Origin: Subdoligranulum sp.
GTDB taxonomy: Bacteria > Bacillota > Clostridia > Oscillospirales > Ruminococcaceae
Direction of reading: 5' to 3'
DNA: 64,000 nucleotides
Assembly: GCA_004555405.1 (NCBI GenBank)
Contig: SFIE01000002.1
Location: 75,000 to 138,999, forward strand
Shown here: positions 43,522-51,311 of the stretch, piece after piece
How positions within the stretch are numbered: the stretch's first letter is position 1
How the letters are laid out: every line of letters begins with the position of its first letter
The notes under the pieces: model-generated
Database searches by the model: none
What the model was told of the DNA's origin: nothing
Seen by the model: the letters and a program-made list of their open reading frames with translations, nothing else
Program-made: the position numbers and the translations under genes

Positions 43522-44013
43522 TTAAAAAAGATGGATCAAAAGAAAATATAAAGCTGCAGCAAACCCGGCAGACAGCAGCAGGATCCATGCAAAGCAGCCG
43601 ATCAAATGCTGCGTGGAGGCAATGCCGGAAGAAACGGGTACAGAGCTGGTTTTGGAATCAGGTGTTTTGCGGTGTGTGCTGTGCTGCTGGTTTTGGGATA
43701 AGCGCTGCACGGTGGCAAGTGGGTCCTGCCCAGAAAGGATACTTTGATAGATGCGAATCACATCGGTGATATCCTGTTCGCAGCAGATCAAATTTTCCCC
43801 CGGAGTGTGTGCGATTTGATTTCGCACCCAGCGCAGATGCTTGAGTGTTTTGTAGGTGTCTTTCCACGAGGAAACCGCAATTTGCCTGTTAGGCGGAGTG
43901 CTTTCCATATGTTCAATGTACCGGCTGACACCGCTTCGGCTTTGATACATATCCGAACAAAGACGATCTAAGCGTTTGTATTCCTCGAAAAATTGATGAT
44001 CCAGTTCCTGCAT
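43522..44013 (-). CDS. Hypothetical protein with C-terminal membrane anchor, 163 aa
   Basis: Unrecognised. From ATG 44013 (MQELDHQFFEEYKRLD) the first 95 residues look helical and charged, with WVRNQIAHTPGENLICCEQD, which resembles the RNxxxH-type motif of HEPN or RiboL-PSP-like and DUF4145 domains; this likeness is weak. A polar linker (about 105-135) leads to one C-terminal helix (AWILLLSAGFAAALYFLLIH) ending at the stop, a tail-anchor layout. The frame is open to 44073, but the extra 20 codons lie near the tRNA repeat. The stop codon TAA lies exactly at the edge of the repeat element. Confidence 0.55.
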   Translation of the reverse strand: MQELDHQFFEEYKRLDRLCSDMYQSRSGVSRYIEHMESTPPNRQIAVSSWKDTYKTLKHLRWVRNQIAHTPGENLICCEQDITDVIRIYQSILSGQDPLATVQRLSQNQQHSTHRKTPDSKTSSVPVSSGIASTQHLIGCFAWILLLSAGFAAALYFLLIHLF

Positions 44014-44202
44014 ACACACCAATCTCTTTCTTTGCGATACATAAATCAAAATTTTGTATGCAGCGCCGAGCACGGCGGCAATACGCTGTTTGGCCTTGCT
44101 GATTTGCCCAAAAGACTTCCCCGCGGACTAAAAACCGCCCGATTTCGGCATTTTTTGCGCACTGGGGTGCGCCGTCCTGTTCAAGCCCACGGCCCTCAGT
44201 GT

Positions 44203-44241
44203 AAAAAACCGCCCGCGCCGGTGCGGCGTGGGCGGTTTTTT
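44203..44241 (-). terminator. Terminator of tRNA-Pro, locus 1
   Basis: On the minus strand AAAAAACCGCCC...GGGCGGTTTTTT follows the tRNA CCA directly. Confidence 0.85.
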
Positions 44242-44316
44242 GGTCGGAGTGACGGGACTTGAACCCACGGCCTTCTGGACCCGAACCAGACGCGCTACCA
44301 GCTGCGCTACACCCCG
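44241..44316 (-). tRNA. tRNA-Pro (anticodon CGG), locus 1
   Basis: 76 bases including encoded CCA (TGG at 44241-44243 on the plus strand). Acceptor CGGGGTG/CACTCCG, D arm GCGCAGCTGGTAGCGC, anticodon stem TCTGG/CCAGA with loop TTCGGGT (CGG), T loop TTCAAGT. A base-identical second copy lies at 56519-56594. Confidence 0.95.
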
Positions 44317-44328
44317 AATTCAAAACAA

Positions 44329-44363
44329 AAAAATCGCAGCAACATGAAAGCTGCTGCGATTTT
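44329..44363 (-). terminator. Hairpin between tRNA-Gln and tRNA-Pro, locus 1
   Basis: On the minus strand AAAATCGCAGCAG pairs with TTGCTGCGATTTT, directly after the tRNA-Gln CCA. It could stop transcription before tRNA-Pro or act as a processing site. Confidence 0.7.
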
Positions 44364-44436
44364 GGTTGGGGATGATGGAATCGAACCACCACAAGTAGAG
44401 TCAGAGTCTACCGCACTACCACTATGCAAATCCCCA
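44363..44436 (-). tRNA. tRNA-Gln (anticodon CTG), locus 1
   Basis: 74 bases with encoded CCA. Acceptor TGGGGAT/ATCCCCA, anticodon stem GTAGA/TCTAC with loop CTCTGAC (CTG, reads CAG), T arm GGTTCGATTCC. Duplicate at 56640-56713. Confidence 0.95.
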
Positions 44437-44478
44437 ATGACATTCGCTTGGAGCAACAAATGCTCTCAACAGTTATTT

Positions 44479-44507
44479 ATTATAGCGGCTGAATGCGTGT
44501 TTGTCAA
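44479..44507 (-). promoter_or_regulatory. Promoter of the tRNA-Gln/tRNA-Pro locus 1
   Basis: On the minus strand TTGACA (44507-44502), 17 bases, TATAAT (44484-44479): perfect consensus. Confidence 0.9.
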
Positions 44508-44530
44508 CAGATTTTTTAAATTTTTGCTAA

Positions 44531-44702
44531 GGCAATACCGCATCATTCTAAGTGCCGATGCAGCGAGCGAGAAATGAAAGCTGCTAAGCAAAAAGCACAG
44601 ATAATACTTTGTGTATTATCGAGCATTTTTGCGACGCGGATTGTGCTTCGCAGCCGCGGCAGCGGTGCTTAAGCCGTCTGGCGGGAATGGTGCGGGGTTG
44701 CC
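44531..44702 (+). repeat. 172-bp inverted-repeat element, copy 6
   Basis: Complete copy, central stem GATAATAC/GTATTATC (44600-44620). It lies just upstream of the tRNA-Gln promoter of locus 1 and about 200 bases before the thrE genes. Confidence 0.9.
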
Positions 44703-44901
44703 TTAAATTCGCAAAGCCCTGAGAAAGTTTCTGCAAGGCTGGCTTTGGCACGCGGATCCAGGCGAAAATAGCCGGGCCGGGCGGAATATTTGAAAAGCCT
44801 ATTTTACTTGCGGCGGATTTGTGCTATCATAGCGGAAGTGAAGTCCGTAAAAAACCAATACGGAAATGTAGGGATACTGATAGGTAAGGAAGAACCGTAG
44901 T

Positions 44902-45672
44902 ATGCAGGAAAAAGAAATCAGCCGATTTTTGCGCGTTCTGATCCGCATGGGCGGCGCACTCAAAAATTGCGGGGCAGAGATTTACCGGGTAGAGGATACC
45001 CTGAACCGCATAGCAAAAGCCTATGGTGCGCAGGAGGCAAATGTGCTGGTGATCACCAGCAGCATTGTGGTAACGCTTACCATGCCGGAAAACGAACCGC
45101 TCACCCAAACCTTGCGCCTGCGCAAGGGCGGCAGCACCGATCTGCTGCTTTTAGAGCAGCTAAACGATCTCAGCCGTAAAATTTGCGCAGCCCCGCCCAG
45201 TGTGCAGGAATTTGAGCGCAGGCTTGACGAGGTGCTGCACAATAGGCCCGACCCTCACCTTTTTTTGCTGGGCAGCATTTTGGGCGCCAGTGCCTCCACC
45301 GTGTTTTTCGGCGGCACTCTGGCCGATGCGGCATTGGCTGGGTGCATTGCGGTGCTGATATGCCTGATGCAGCAAAAGCTGGCGGGCTTTTTTATGAATC
45401 AGATCGAGTTTCAGTTTGTGGCCTCCTTCATCGGCGGTGCGGCGGTGTTTTTAATGTGTGAGCTGCTGCCCATGCTGCATGCCGACAAGGTGATCATTGG
45501 CGATATCATGCTTTTGATCCCGGGCATGATGCTCACCAACTCGATAGGCGATATTCTGCTGGGCGATGTGATCTCGGGCTCCATACGCCTGATCGAGGCT
45601 GTGATGCTGGCCGCATCGCTGGCACTGGGCATCATGGCGGCCATTATACTCATGCAGGGGGTGATTTTTTGA
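44902..45672 (+). CDS. Threonine/serine exporter, N-terminal half (ThrE/DUF1212)
   Basis: 256 aa. The cytoplasmic N-terminal 115 residues carry the family block RMGGALKNCGAEIYRVEDTL and a Ser/Thr-rich stretch, then five membrane helices (about 118-255) with FIGGAAVFLMCELLPM and LLIPGMMLTNSIGDILLGD. In Corynebacterium ThrE both halves are fused; in Firmicutes they are split as here. It exports small amino acids driven by the proton gradient (family knowledge). AAGGAAG precedes the ATG. The stop overlaps the TTG start of the second half. Confidence 0.9.
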   Translation: MQEKEISRFLRVLIRMGGALKNCGAEIYRVEDTLNRIAKAYGAQEANVLVITSSIVVTLTMPENEPLTQTLRLRKGGSTDLLLLEQLNDLSRKICAAPPSVQEFERRLDEVLHNRPDPHLFLLGSILGASASTVFFGGTLADAALAGCIAVLICLMQQKLAGFFMNQIEFQFVASFIGGAAVFLMCELLPMLHADKVIIGDIMLLIPGMMLTNSIGDILLGDVISGSIRLIEAVMLAASLALGIMAAIILMQGVIF

Positions 45673-46124
45673 CAAAGGTCATCATACAACTGATCAGCGC
45701 GGCGGTCACCTCCGGCGGGTTTGCGCTGATCTACCACACTGGCCGCCGCTTGCTGCCGTATATCGTGGTGGGCGGTTCGCTGGGCTGGCTGGGCTATCTG
45801 GTGGGCTTTCATTATTGGGGCGGCGTTTTTCTGCCAAACCTTTTGGCAGGCTTTACAGTGGCTGCCTATGCTGAAATAATGGCCCGCGTAAAAACAGCCC
45901 CGGCAACCGCATTCTTTTTGCCGTCCGCCATTCCGCTGGTGCCGGGAAGCACTCTGTATTACTGCATGAATGCCATTGCCAACAGCCACTACACCGAGGC
46001 GGCGCAGCTGGGCTGGAAAACCGCCATGTGTGCGCTGGGCATTGCGGGCGGCATGGCCATTGGTTGGGGCCTGGCTGATTTTAACCGCAAGCTGCGCATG
46101 ATCCACATTCGGCATGAAAAATAA
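45669..46124 (+). CDS. Threonine/serine exporter, C-terminal half (DUF3815)
   Basis: 151 aa with four or five membrane helices and the conserved segment FFLPSAIPLVPGSTLYYCMNAI, which mirrors the PGMMLTNSIGD loop of its partner and suggests an inverted-repeat carrier. It starts at a TTG that overlaps the preceding stop by four bases (TTGA), so translation is coupled and a 1:1 complex is likely. GGGGGTGA is the ribosome site. A bidirectional terminator follows. Confidence 0.9.
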   Translation: MTKVIIQLISAAVTSGGFALIYHTGRRLLPYIVVGGSLGWLGYLVGFHYWGGVFLPNLLAGFTVAAYAEIMARVKTAPATAFFLPSAIPLVPGSTLYYCMNAIANSHYTEAAQLGWKTAMCALGIAGGMAIGWGLADFNRKLRMIHIRHEK

Positions 46125-46148
46125 AGCGCAAAACACAAAACAGACCAT

Positions 46149-46199
46149 AAAAGCGCCGTATCCGGCAGGGAAATTCCTGTTTGGATACGGCGCTTTTTA
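46149..46199. terminator. Convergent terminator
   Basis: AAAAGCGCCGTATCC pairs with GGATACGGCGCTTTT; T-runs on both strands serve the thrE pair and the convergent sugar genes. Confidence 0.9.
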
Positions 46200-46208
46200 T
46201 CAAATAGG

Positions 46209-46628
46209 TCACGGCAGCCTGGCCTGCTGCTTTACATACGCTTGAAAGGCAGCGTAATCGCGAATATAGTCGCTTTCGTCATAAAACTCGCTGGCAGCCA
46301 CACACAGCACCGAGCCTTCCTGTTCCCAGCGCATTTCCCGCCACATGGCGTGCTCCACGATCAGGCCCTTGGTGGGGGTGTCCAGCTTCACTTCGGCTTT
46401 GTCGGTGCCGTCGTCCAGCAAAATGGTAATGCTGCCGTAGGGGCACCACAAAAGCTGGGTGAGCTGCTTGTGGGCGTGCCCGCCGCGCACCGTGCCCACC
46501 GGCACATGGTGAATATAATAAATGCGCTTGATGGCAAAGGGCAGATCATGCCCGCTGCCCTCAAAAATAGAAAGATCGCCCTCGGCTTCATCGTGAATGT
46601 TTTTGATGGAAATGATTCTGGGGTTCAT
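46209..46628 (-). CDS. Sugar 3,4-ketoisomerase, FdtA/QdtA family cupin
   Basis: 139 aa single-domain cupin. VPVGTVRGGHAHKQLTQLLW holds the His-x-His pair typical of FdtA/QdtA/WxcM enzymes, followed by GSITILLDDG and LIVEHAMWREM. These convert dTDP-4-keto-6-deoxyglucose to its 3-keto isomer. The next gene upstream is the matching PLP aminotransferase, so together they would give a dTDP-3-amino-3,6-dideoxyhexose. ATG 46628 has AAGAGA upstream; a longer start at 46667 would overlap the aminotransferase. No RmlA/RmlB or glycosyltransferase is nearby. Confidence 0.85.
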   Translation of the reverse strand: MNPRIISIKNIHDEAEGDLSIFEGSGHDLPFAIKRIYYIHHVPVGTVRGGHAHKQLTQLLWCPYGSITILLDDGTDKAEVKLDTPTKGLIVEHAMWREMRWEQEGSVLCVAASEFYDESDYIRDYAAFQAYVKQQARLP

Positions 46629-46656
46629 AAGCATTCTCTTTTCTCTTGAATGTTTT

Positions 46657-47769
46657 TCAGCCGTCAAAGCTGTTGACCGCCTCGATCACGGCTTGGATCT
46701 GTGCATCGGTCATGCCGTAATACAGGGGCAGGCTCAGCTGGGTGCGGCTGATCTTTTCGGCCTCCGGCATACTGCCTGCGGAAAGGTGCAGCCCCTCATA
46801 GGCGGGCTGCAGATGCACCGGAATGGGATAGTGCATATTGCTGCCGATGCCCCGTGCGGCCAAATGGGCGGCCAGTGCATCGCGGCTTTCGCAGCGAACG
46901 GCAAAAATATGATACACATGCTCGCAGCCGGGGGCCTCGGCCGGAAGCTGCACCAGCGGATTGTGCATACCGCGGCGATACAATTCCGCCACGCGGCGGC
47001 GCTCGGCGTTCATGCGGTCAAGATGCGGCAGCTTGGCAGAAAGAAACGCAGCCTGCAGTTCGTCCAAACGGCTGTTCTGGCCCATATAAATATGGTGATA
47101 TTTGCGGTCGCTTCCGTAGTTGCCCAATTCGCGGATCTTTTGGGCCAGTGCGGCATCGTTGGTCACCACGCAGCCGGCATCGCCCAGCGCGCCCAGATTT
47201 TTTCCGGGGTAAAAGCTGAAACCGGCAGCAGCGCCCAGCGTGCCCACGCGGCGGCCCTTATAGCGTGCGCCCTGCGCCTGTGCGGCATCCTCAAACACCT
47301 GCAGGCCATGCCGCTGTGCGATCTCGCAAATGGGGTCCATATCAGCGGGCTGGCCGTACAGATGCACCGGCAGGATGGCCTTGGTGGCCGGGGTGATCTT
47401 TTCCTCGATTTTGGCAGGGTCAATGTTGAAGGTGGCGGGGTCAGGGTCTGCCAGCACGGGGGTGGCCCCGGCATACGAAACCGCCAGCGCCGTGGCAATA
47501 AAGGTGTTGGCAGGCAGGATCACCTCATCGCCTGCGCCGATGCCGCTGGCCTTTAAAATCAGGGTCAGCGCATCCAAACCGTTGCCGCAGCCGATGCAGT
47601 AGTTCACACCGCAGTATTCGGCAAAGGCTTTTTCAAAGGCTGCATCTTCTTTGCCTTCAATATACCAGCTGGCCGTATACACGCGCTCAAAGGCGGCGCG
47701 CAGGTCCTGGTCCAGCTCATGCTCCATGGGCAAAAAAGAAACAAAAGGTACTTTTACCTGATCGGGCAT
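46657..47769 (-). CDS. DegT/DnrJ/EryC1/StrS sugar aminotransferase
   Basis: 370 aa PLP enzyme. Internal-aldimine Lys190 is in FYPGKNLGALGDAG, Asp161 in FEDAAQAQGARYKG contacts the pyridine nitrogen, and GCGNGLDALTL (60-70) binds the PLP phosphate. PYVSF-type entry (PFVSFLPMEHELD) and YHHIYMGQNSRLDELQAAFL match FdtB/QdtB-like enzymes that aminate 3-keto-6-deoxy sugars using glutamate. The FdtA-type isomerase gene follows 28 bases downstream. ATG 47769 with AAGGAGG. lysA ends 11 bases upstream, so the three genes may be one transcript. Confidence 0.9.
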   Translation of the reverse strand: MPDQVKVPFVSFLPMEHELDQDLRAAFERVYTASWYIEGKEDAAFEKAFAEYCGVNYCIGCGNGLDALTLILKASGIGAGDEVILPANTFIATALAVSYAGATPVLADPDPATFNIDPAKIEEKITPATKAILPVHLYGQPADMDPICEIAQRHGLQVFEDAAQAQGARYKGRRVGTLGAAAGFSFYPGKNLGALGDAGCVVTNDAALAQKIRELGNYGSDRKYHHIYMGQNSRLDELQAAFLSAKLPHLDRMNAERRRVAELYRRGMHNPLVQLPAEAPGCEHVYHIFAVRCESRDALAAHLAARGIGSNMHYPIPVHLQPAYEGLHLSAGSMPEAEKISRTQLSLPLYYGMTDAQIQAVIEAVNSFDG

Positions 47770-47780
47770 AGGGGGCCTCC

Positions 47781-49055
47781 TTATTTTTTAAAGAACGGCG
47801 TAAAGTCAAAGGTGGCAAAATAATCGGCAGGCGTTTCGGCGCGGCGGATCAGCTGATGCGAGCCGTCCTCACGCAAAAGTACCTCGGCGCTGCGCAGCTT
47901 GCCGTTGTAGTTGTAGCCCATCGAGAAGCCATGCGCACCGGTATCGTGAATGTAAACGATGTCGCCCTTTTCCATTTCGGGCAGCATACGGTCAACAGCA
48001 AATTTATCGTTGTTTTCGCACAGGCCGCCGGTCACATCATACTTATGGTCGCAGGGGGCGTTTTCCTTGCCCAGCACCGTGATGTGATGGTATGCGCCGT
48101 ACATGGCAGGGCGCATCAGGTTGGCGGCGCAGGCATCCAGGCCCACATATTCCTTGTAAATGTGTTTAAAGTGCAGCACCTTGGAGATCAGCGCACCGTA
48201 GGGGGCCAGCATAAAGCGGCCCAGCTCGGTGAAGATCTTCACATCGCCCATGCCGGCGGGCACAAGAATCTCCTCAAACTGTTTGCGAACGCCCTCGCCA
48301 ATGGCCATGATATCGTTGGCGGGCTGCTCGGGGCGATAGTCTACGCCTACGCCGCCGGAAAGATTGATAAAGGCAATGTGCGCACCGGTGGCCTTGTGCA
48401 GGCGCACAGCCAAACGGAACAAAATTCCGGCCAGAGCGGGATAGTACTCGTTGGAAACGGTGTTGCTGGCCAGAAAAGCGTGAATGCCAAAGTGCTTGGC
48501 ACCCTTGGCCATCAGCTTTTTATAGGCTTCGACCATTTGCTCCTCGCTCATGCCGTACTTGGAGTCACCGGGGGTGTCCATCACCTGAAACCCCTCTTTG
48601 CTTTCGCCCAGCGTAAAGGTTCCGCCCGGGTTATAGCGGCAGCAGATGGTTTCGGGAATACCGGCCACTTCCTCCAGAAATTCCACATGGGTCAGATCGT
48701 CCAGATTGATATTGGCATGCATCTGATAGGCCTTCTGCATATCCTCAACAGGCGTATCGTTGCTGCTGAACATAATATCGCTGCCCGTAAAGCCGCAGGC
48801 CTCGCTGAGCATCAGCTCGGTGTAGCTGCTGCAGTCCACACCGCAGCCTTCCTCCTGCAGGATCTTCAGCAGATAGGGGTTGGGGGTGGCCTTTACGGCG
48901 AAGTACTCTTTGTAGCCTTTGTTCCAGCTGAAAGCTTTGTTCAGTGCGCGTGCACGCTCACGAATGCCTTTTTCGTCGTATACATGAAACGGCGTGGGCA
49001 CATCGCGAATGATGGCCTCGGCCTGTGCCTTGGTTAAAAACGGTTTCTTTTCCAT
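47781..49055 (-). CDS. lysA: Diaminopimelate decarboxylase
   Basis: 424 aa, fold III PLP enzyme. It removes CO2 from meso-diaminopimelate to give lysine. The PLP-binding Lys is in YFAVKATPNPYLLKIL (about 60-75); NLSGGVGVDYRPEQ is the Gly-rich PLP-phosphate loop, and TELGRFMLAPYG and CENNDKFAVDR (catalytic Cys) follow. The sequence is of the less common LysA type with HAFLASNT in place of HCHIGSQ. ATG 49055 with GAAGAGGG; an ATG at 49079 adds eight basic residues. First gene of a minus-strand group with the two sugar genes. Confidence 0.93.
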   Translation of the reverse strand: MEKKPFLTKAQAEAIIRDVPTPFHVYDEKGIRERARALNKAFSWNKGYKEYFAVKATPNPYLLKILQEEGCGVDCSSYTELMLSEACGFTGSDIMFSSNDTPVEDMQKAYQMHANINLDDLTHVEFLEEVAGIPETICCRYNPGGTFTLGESKEGFQVMDTPGDSKYGMSEEQMVEAYKKLMAKGAKHFGIHAFLASNTVSNEYYPALAGILFRLAVRLHKATGAHIAFINLSGGVGVDYRPEQPANDIMAIGEGVRKQFEEILVPAGMGDVKIFTELGRFMLAPYGALISKVLHFKHIYKEYVGLDACAANLMRPAMYGAYHHITVLGKENAPCDHKYDVTGGLCENNDKFAVDRMLPEMEKGDIVYIHDTGAHGFSMGYNYNGKLRSAEVLLREDGSHQLIRRAETPADYFATFDFTPFFKK

Positions 49056-49336
49056 GAATTTGTACCCTCTTCTTTCCATTGATATTCCCGGCGGGCAAAA
49101 TGCCGCAGATGATCAGAATCAAAATTGATATATATCTTTAAGTATAAGACAATATCGCTATTCTGACAAGCTTTTTCGCCTGCTTTTGGTGCTGAAAAAC
49201 AAAGCCGGGGCATAAAATGCCAGTGAAACGGTGCATGGGCGGCAGGCCCTTGGGCCGGGCCTGCCGCCCAAGGGCCTGAAAAACCGAAAAAACAACACGG
49301 CAAGGCGATAAGGCATGGCCAAAAGGGGGGCTTTGT

Positions 49337-49825
49337 GTGCGGATCATAACAGAACTTGCCTCGGCAGGGGAGCTTGGTGCGCTGATGCAGATCGAGAATG
49401 CGTGTTTTCCACCGACCGAGCGCTGCACACCTGCCATGATGAAAGCGCGCCTGCAGCAATTTCCCGAATGGTGCCTTACGGCCCGGCGGGGCGGCAGCAT
49501 CGTGGGCTTTATTCACGGAATGAGCATTGGGCAGCCCGCTGTGCAGGATGCCTTTTATTATATTCCCGCACTGCACAGGCCCGGCGCCTCGTGGCAGTGC
49601 GTGCTGGGGCTGGCGGTAGCGCCCGCATTTCGCGGCAAGGGGGCAGCGCACAGCCTGATGAAGGCCTATGCTGCCAAGGCCCGCAAAGCCCGCAAACAGG
49701 GGATCGTGCTGGCCTGCCGGGCAGAGAAACAGGCGTTTTATGAGCACATGGGCTTTGTGTGCGCCGGAATTTCACAAAGCCGATACGGCGGGGGCGTTTG
49801 GCTGGATATGGTGCAGCGCTTTTAG
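49337..49825 (+). CDS. GNAT family N-acetyltransferase, AANAT-like
   Basis: 162 aa. GTG start at 49337 with AAAAGGGGGG upstream. Core blocks: QIENACFPPTERCTPAMMKARL (arylalkylamine-acetyltransferase-like N-terminus), VLGLAVAPAFRGKGAAHSLM (acetyl-CoA loop, about 89-108) and EKQAFYEHMGFVCAGIS. It transfers acetyl from acetyl-CoA to an amine, substrate unknown. Divergent from lysA. The next plus-strand gene, a thioesterase, is 118 bases away. Confidence 0.85.
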   Translation: MRIITELASAGELGALMQIENACFPPTERCTPAMMKARLQQFPEWCLTARRGGSIVGFIHGMSIGQPAVQDAFYYIPALHRPGASWQCVLGLAVAPAFRGKGAAHSLMKAYAAKARKARKQGIVLACRAEKQAFYEHMGFVCAGISQSRYGGGVWLDMVQRF

Positions 49826-49943
49826 CCTGCCCTGCGGGCTGTGATATTGGAGATTGCGCATCCGCAAAAAATAGGGTAATATAAAAAGGCATTGCGCCAA
49901 GCCGACGGAAGGCGCGGCACCTAAAAAAGCAGGAGTAAAACCA

Positions 49944-50366
49944 ATGGATGATAAAGAGTATTTTTCGTTTCACAACTGGCCGGGCCTTGTGCTGAAGCAC
50001 AGCGAACAGGGCTATGCCGAGCTGGAAATGCCCATGCTGAAGGAATATTTAAATCGGGGCGGGCGGCTGCACGGCGGCTTTTTGTATACGCTGGCCGATA
50101 TGACGGCGGGCACCGCCGTGATGAGCTATGGCCACCGCACCACCACCGTGAGCGGCAGCATGGATTATCTGCGCCCGGGCATCGGTGTGGAAATGCTGCA
50201 TTCCCACGGGCGCGTGGTGAAGCACGGCAGCACGCTGAGCGTGGTAGAGGTGGAAATACTGGATCAGAACGAAACGCTGATCGCCACAGCCCACATGACC
50301 TTTTTTAATTTTGATGAGCCCATTCCGGGCAAGCTGGAAGACCGATTTATACCCATTGCGGACTGA
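49944..50366 (+). CDS. PaaI family hotdog-fold thioesterase
   Basis: 140 aa. The hotdog signature GRLHGGFLYTLADMTAGTAV (about 36-55) includes the HGG turn and the catalytic Asp/Glu-bearing helix. TTVSGSMDYLRPG and STLSVVEVEILDQNETLIATAHMTFF are the remaining strands. Such enzymes hydrolyse aryl- or acyl-CoA thioesters. AGGAG lies before the ATG; a TAATAT-like box near 49876. Ends in a convergent terminator. Confidence 0.9.
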   Translation: MDDKEYFSFHNWPGLVLKHSEQGYAELEMPMLKEYLNRGGRLHGGFLYTLADMTAGTAVMSYGHRTTTVSGSMDYLRPGIGVEMLHSHGRVVKHGSTLSVVEVEILDQNETLIATAHMTFFNFDEPIPGKLEDRFIPIAD

Positions 50367-50372
50367 AAAACA

Positions 50373-50416
50373 AAAACTGCAGGGCCGACCGTAAAGTCAT
50401 AAGCCCTGCAGTTTTG
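50373..50416. terminator. Convergent terminator
   Basis: AAACTGCAGGGC pairs with GCCCTGCAGTTT, with T-rich flanks on both strands; it serves the thioesterase and the convergent VanZ gene. Confidence 0.85.
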
Positions 50417-50891
50417 TTTTGAGGCTGTGAAAAATCCGGCTTGCTGCCGCCAGAAGCAGAATACCCGCCAGTGCCCCCAGCACATCCAGTGCCACATCAC
50501 GCATTTCGCAGCTGCGGCCCGGCACAAAATACTGGTGCCATTCATCGCAGGCCGCTGCAGCTGTGCAAAACACAAGCGGCAGGGCGAAATGCTGCGCCCG
50601 GGGGCCAAGGGGGCTTAGGGGGGCAAGCAGGCGGCAAAACGCCGCGCAAAGCCCGCCCAAAAGCAGATAAATATAGGTGTGGGCCCATTTGCGCACGGCC
50701 TGCTGGGCACCCAGCAGCCCCAGGCCCGGCGTGAGGCTGTTTAACCCTTTTTGCTGCAGATCGCTTTGCACGGCCTGAGAAAGGGCGTTGCTCTGCGGCC
50801 CGGGCTGGGCGGAGAAAAACCAGATGAGCGCCAACAGGCCCGCTATGAGAAGGCCCACCAAAACGGCGGCGGCTTTTCGTTTGGCTGTCAT
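50397..50891 (-). CDS. VanZ family membrane protein
   Basis: 164 aa. Four membrane helices and the VanZ pattern: RKWAHTYIYLLLGGL, then CDEWHQYFVPGRSCEMRDVALDVLGALAG. VanZ proteins are associated with low-level teicoplanin resistance in one system, but most have unknown roles. ATG 50891 has GGAAAGGAG; the frame is open to 50942 but lacks a site. The stop codon lies inside the convergent terminator stem. A second VanZ gene is at 60296. Confidence 0.87.
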   Translation of the reverse strand: MTAKRKAAAVLVGLLIAGLLALIWFFSAQPGPQSNALSQAVQSDLQQKGLNSLTPGLGLLGAQQAVRKWAHTYIYLLLGGLCAAFCRLLAPLSPLGPRAQHFALPLVFCTAAAACDEWHQYFVPGRSCEMRDVALDVLGALAGILLLAAASRIFHSLKTKLQGL

Positions 50892-51311
50892 ACAAGGCTC
50901 CTTTCCTGCGGCAGACTTATGATTGCAGCGGCCAAAGAACAAAGTTATTTTGCAGCAAAATCATAGATAACACTATATCATTATCCAGCGAAAATTTCCA
51001 GCCCGATCTTAAAATAGAATACCTGATAATAAAATAAATAAAAACAATAAAAATCTTAATTAAATCTGCTTTTTGCACAGAGAATCTTTCTTGTGCAAAG
51101 ATATTTTATTCACAATGCGAAAAAGGTTGAAAAAATCTTTCAAATTGGTTAATATAGTTACAGAATACGGTTTCATCAACTACTCGGAACCAAATCGGAT
51201 GAAAGCATCGGGAATCTTAAAAAACAGAATTTTTCTGCGTTTTTTGGGGCTCCCGGCTTTTTCGGAAGGCCCGAAAAAGTGAAAACCTCATATTGGAAAG
51301 GAACGAATACA
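50892..51311. other. A+T-rich intergenic region, no feature recognised
   Basis: About 420 bases, much richer in A+T than the rest of the window, between the divergent VanZ and dehydrogenase genes. I see no tRNA, riboswitch or clear promoter pair. A short open frame at 51073-51282 has no ribosome site or recognisable protein. It probably carries the promoter and long leader of the highly expressed dehydrogenase gene. Confidence 0.5.

Noticed and set aside
51073..51282. 69-codon open frame before the dehydrogenase gene
   Set aside because: A+T-rich region, no ribosome site and no recognisable protein; most likely leader sequence.
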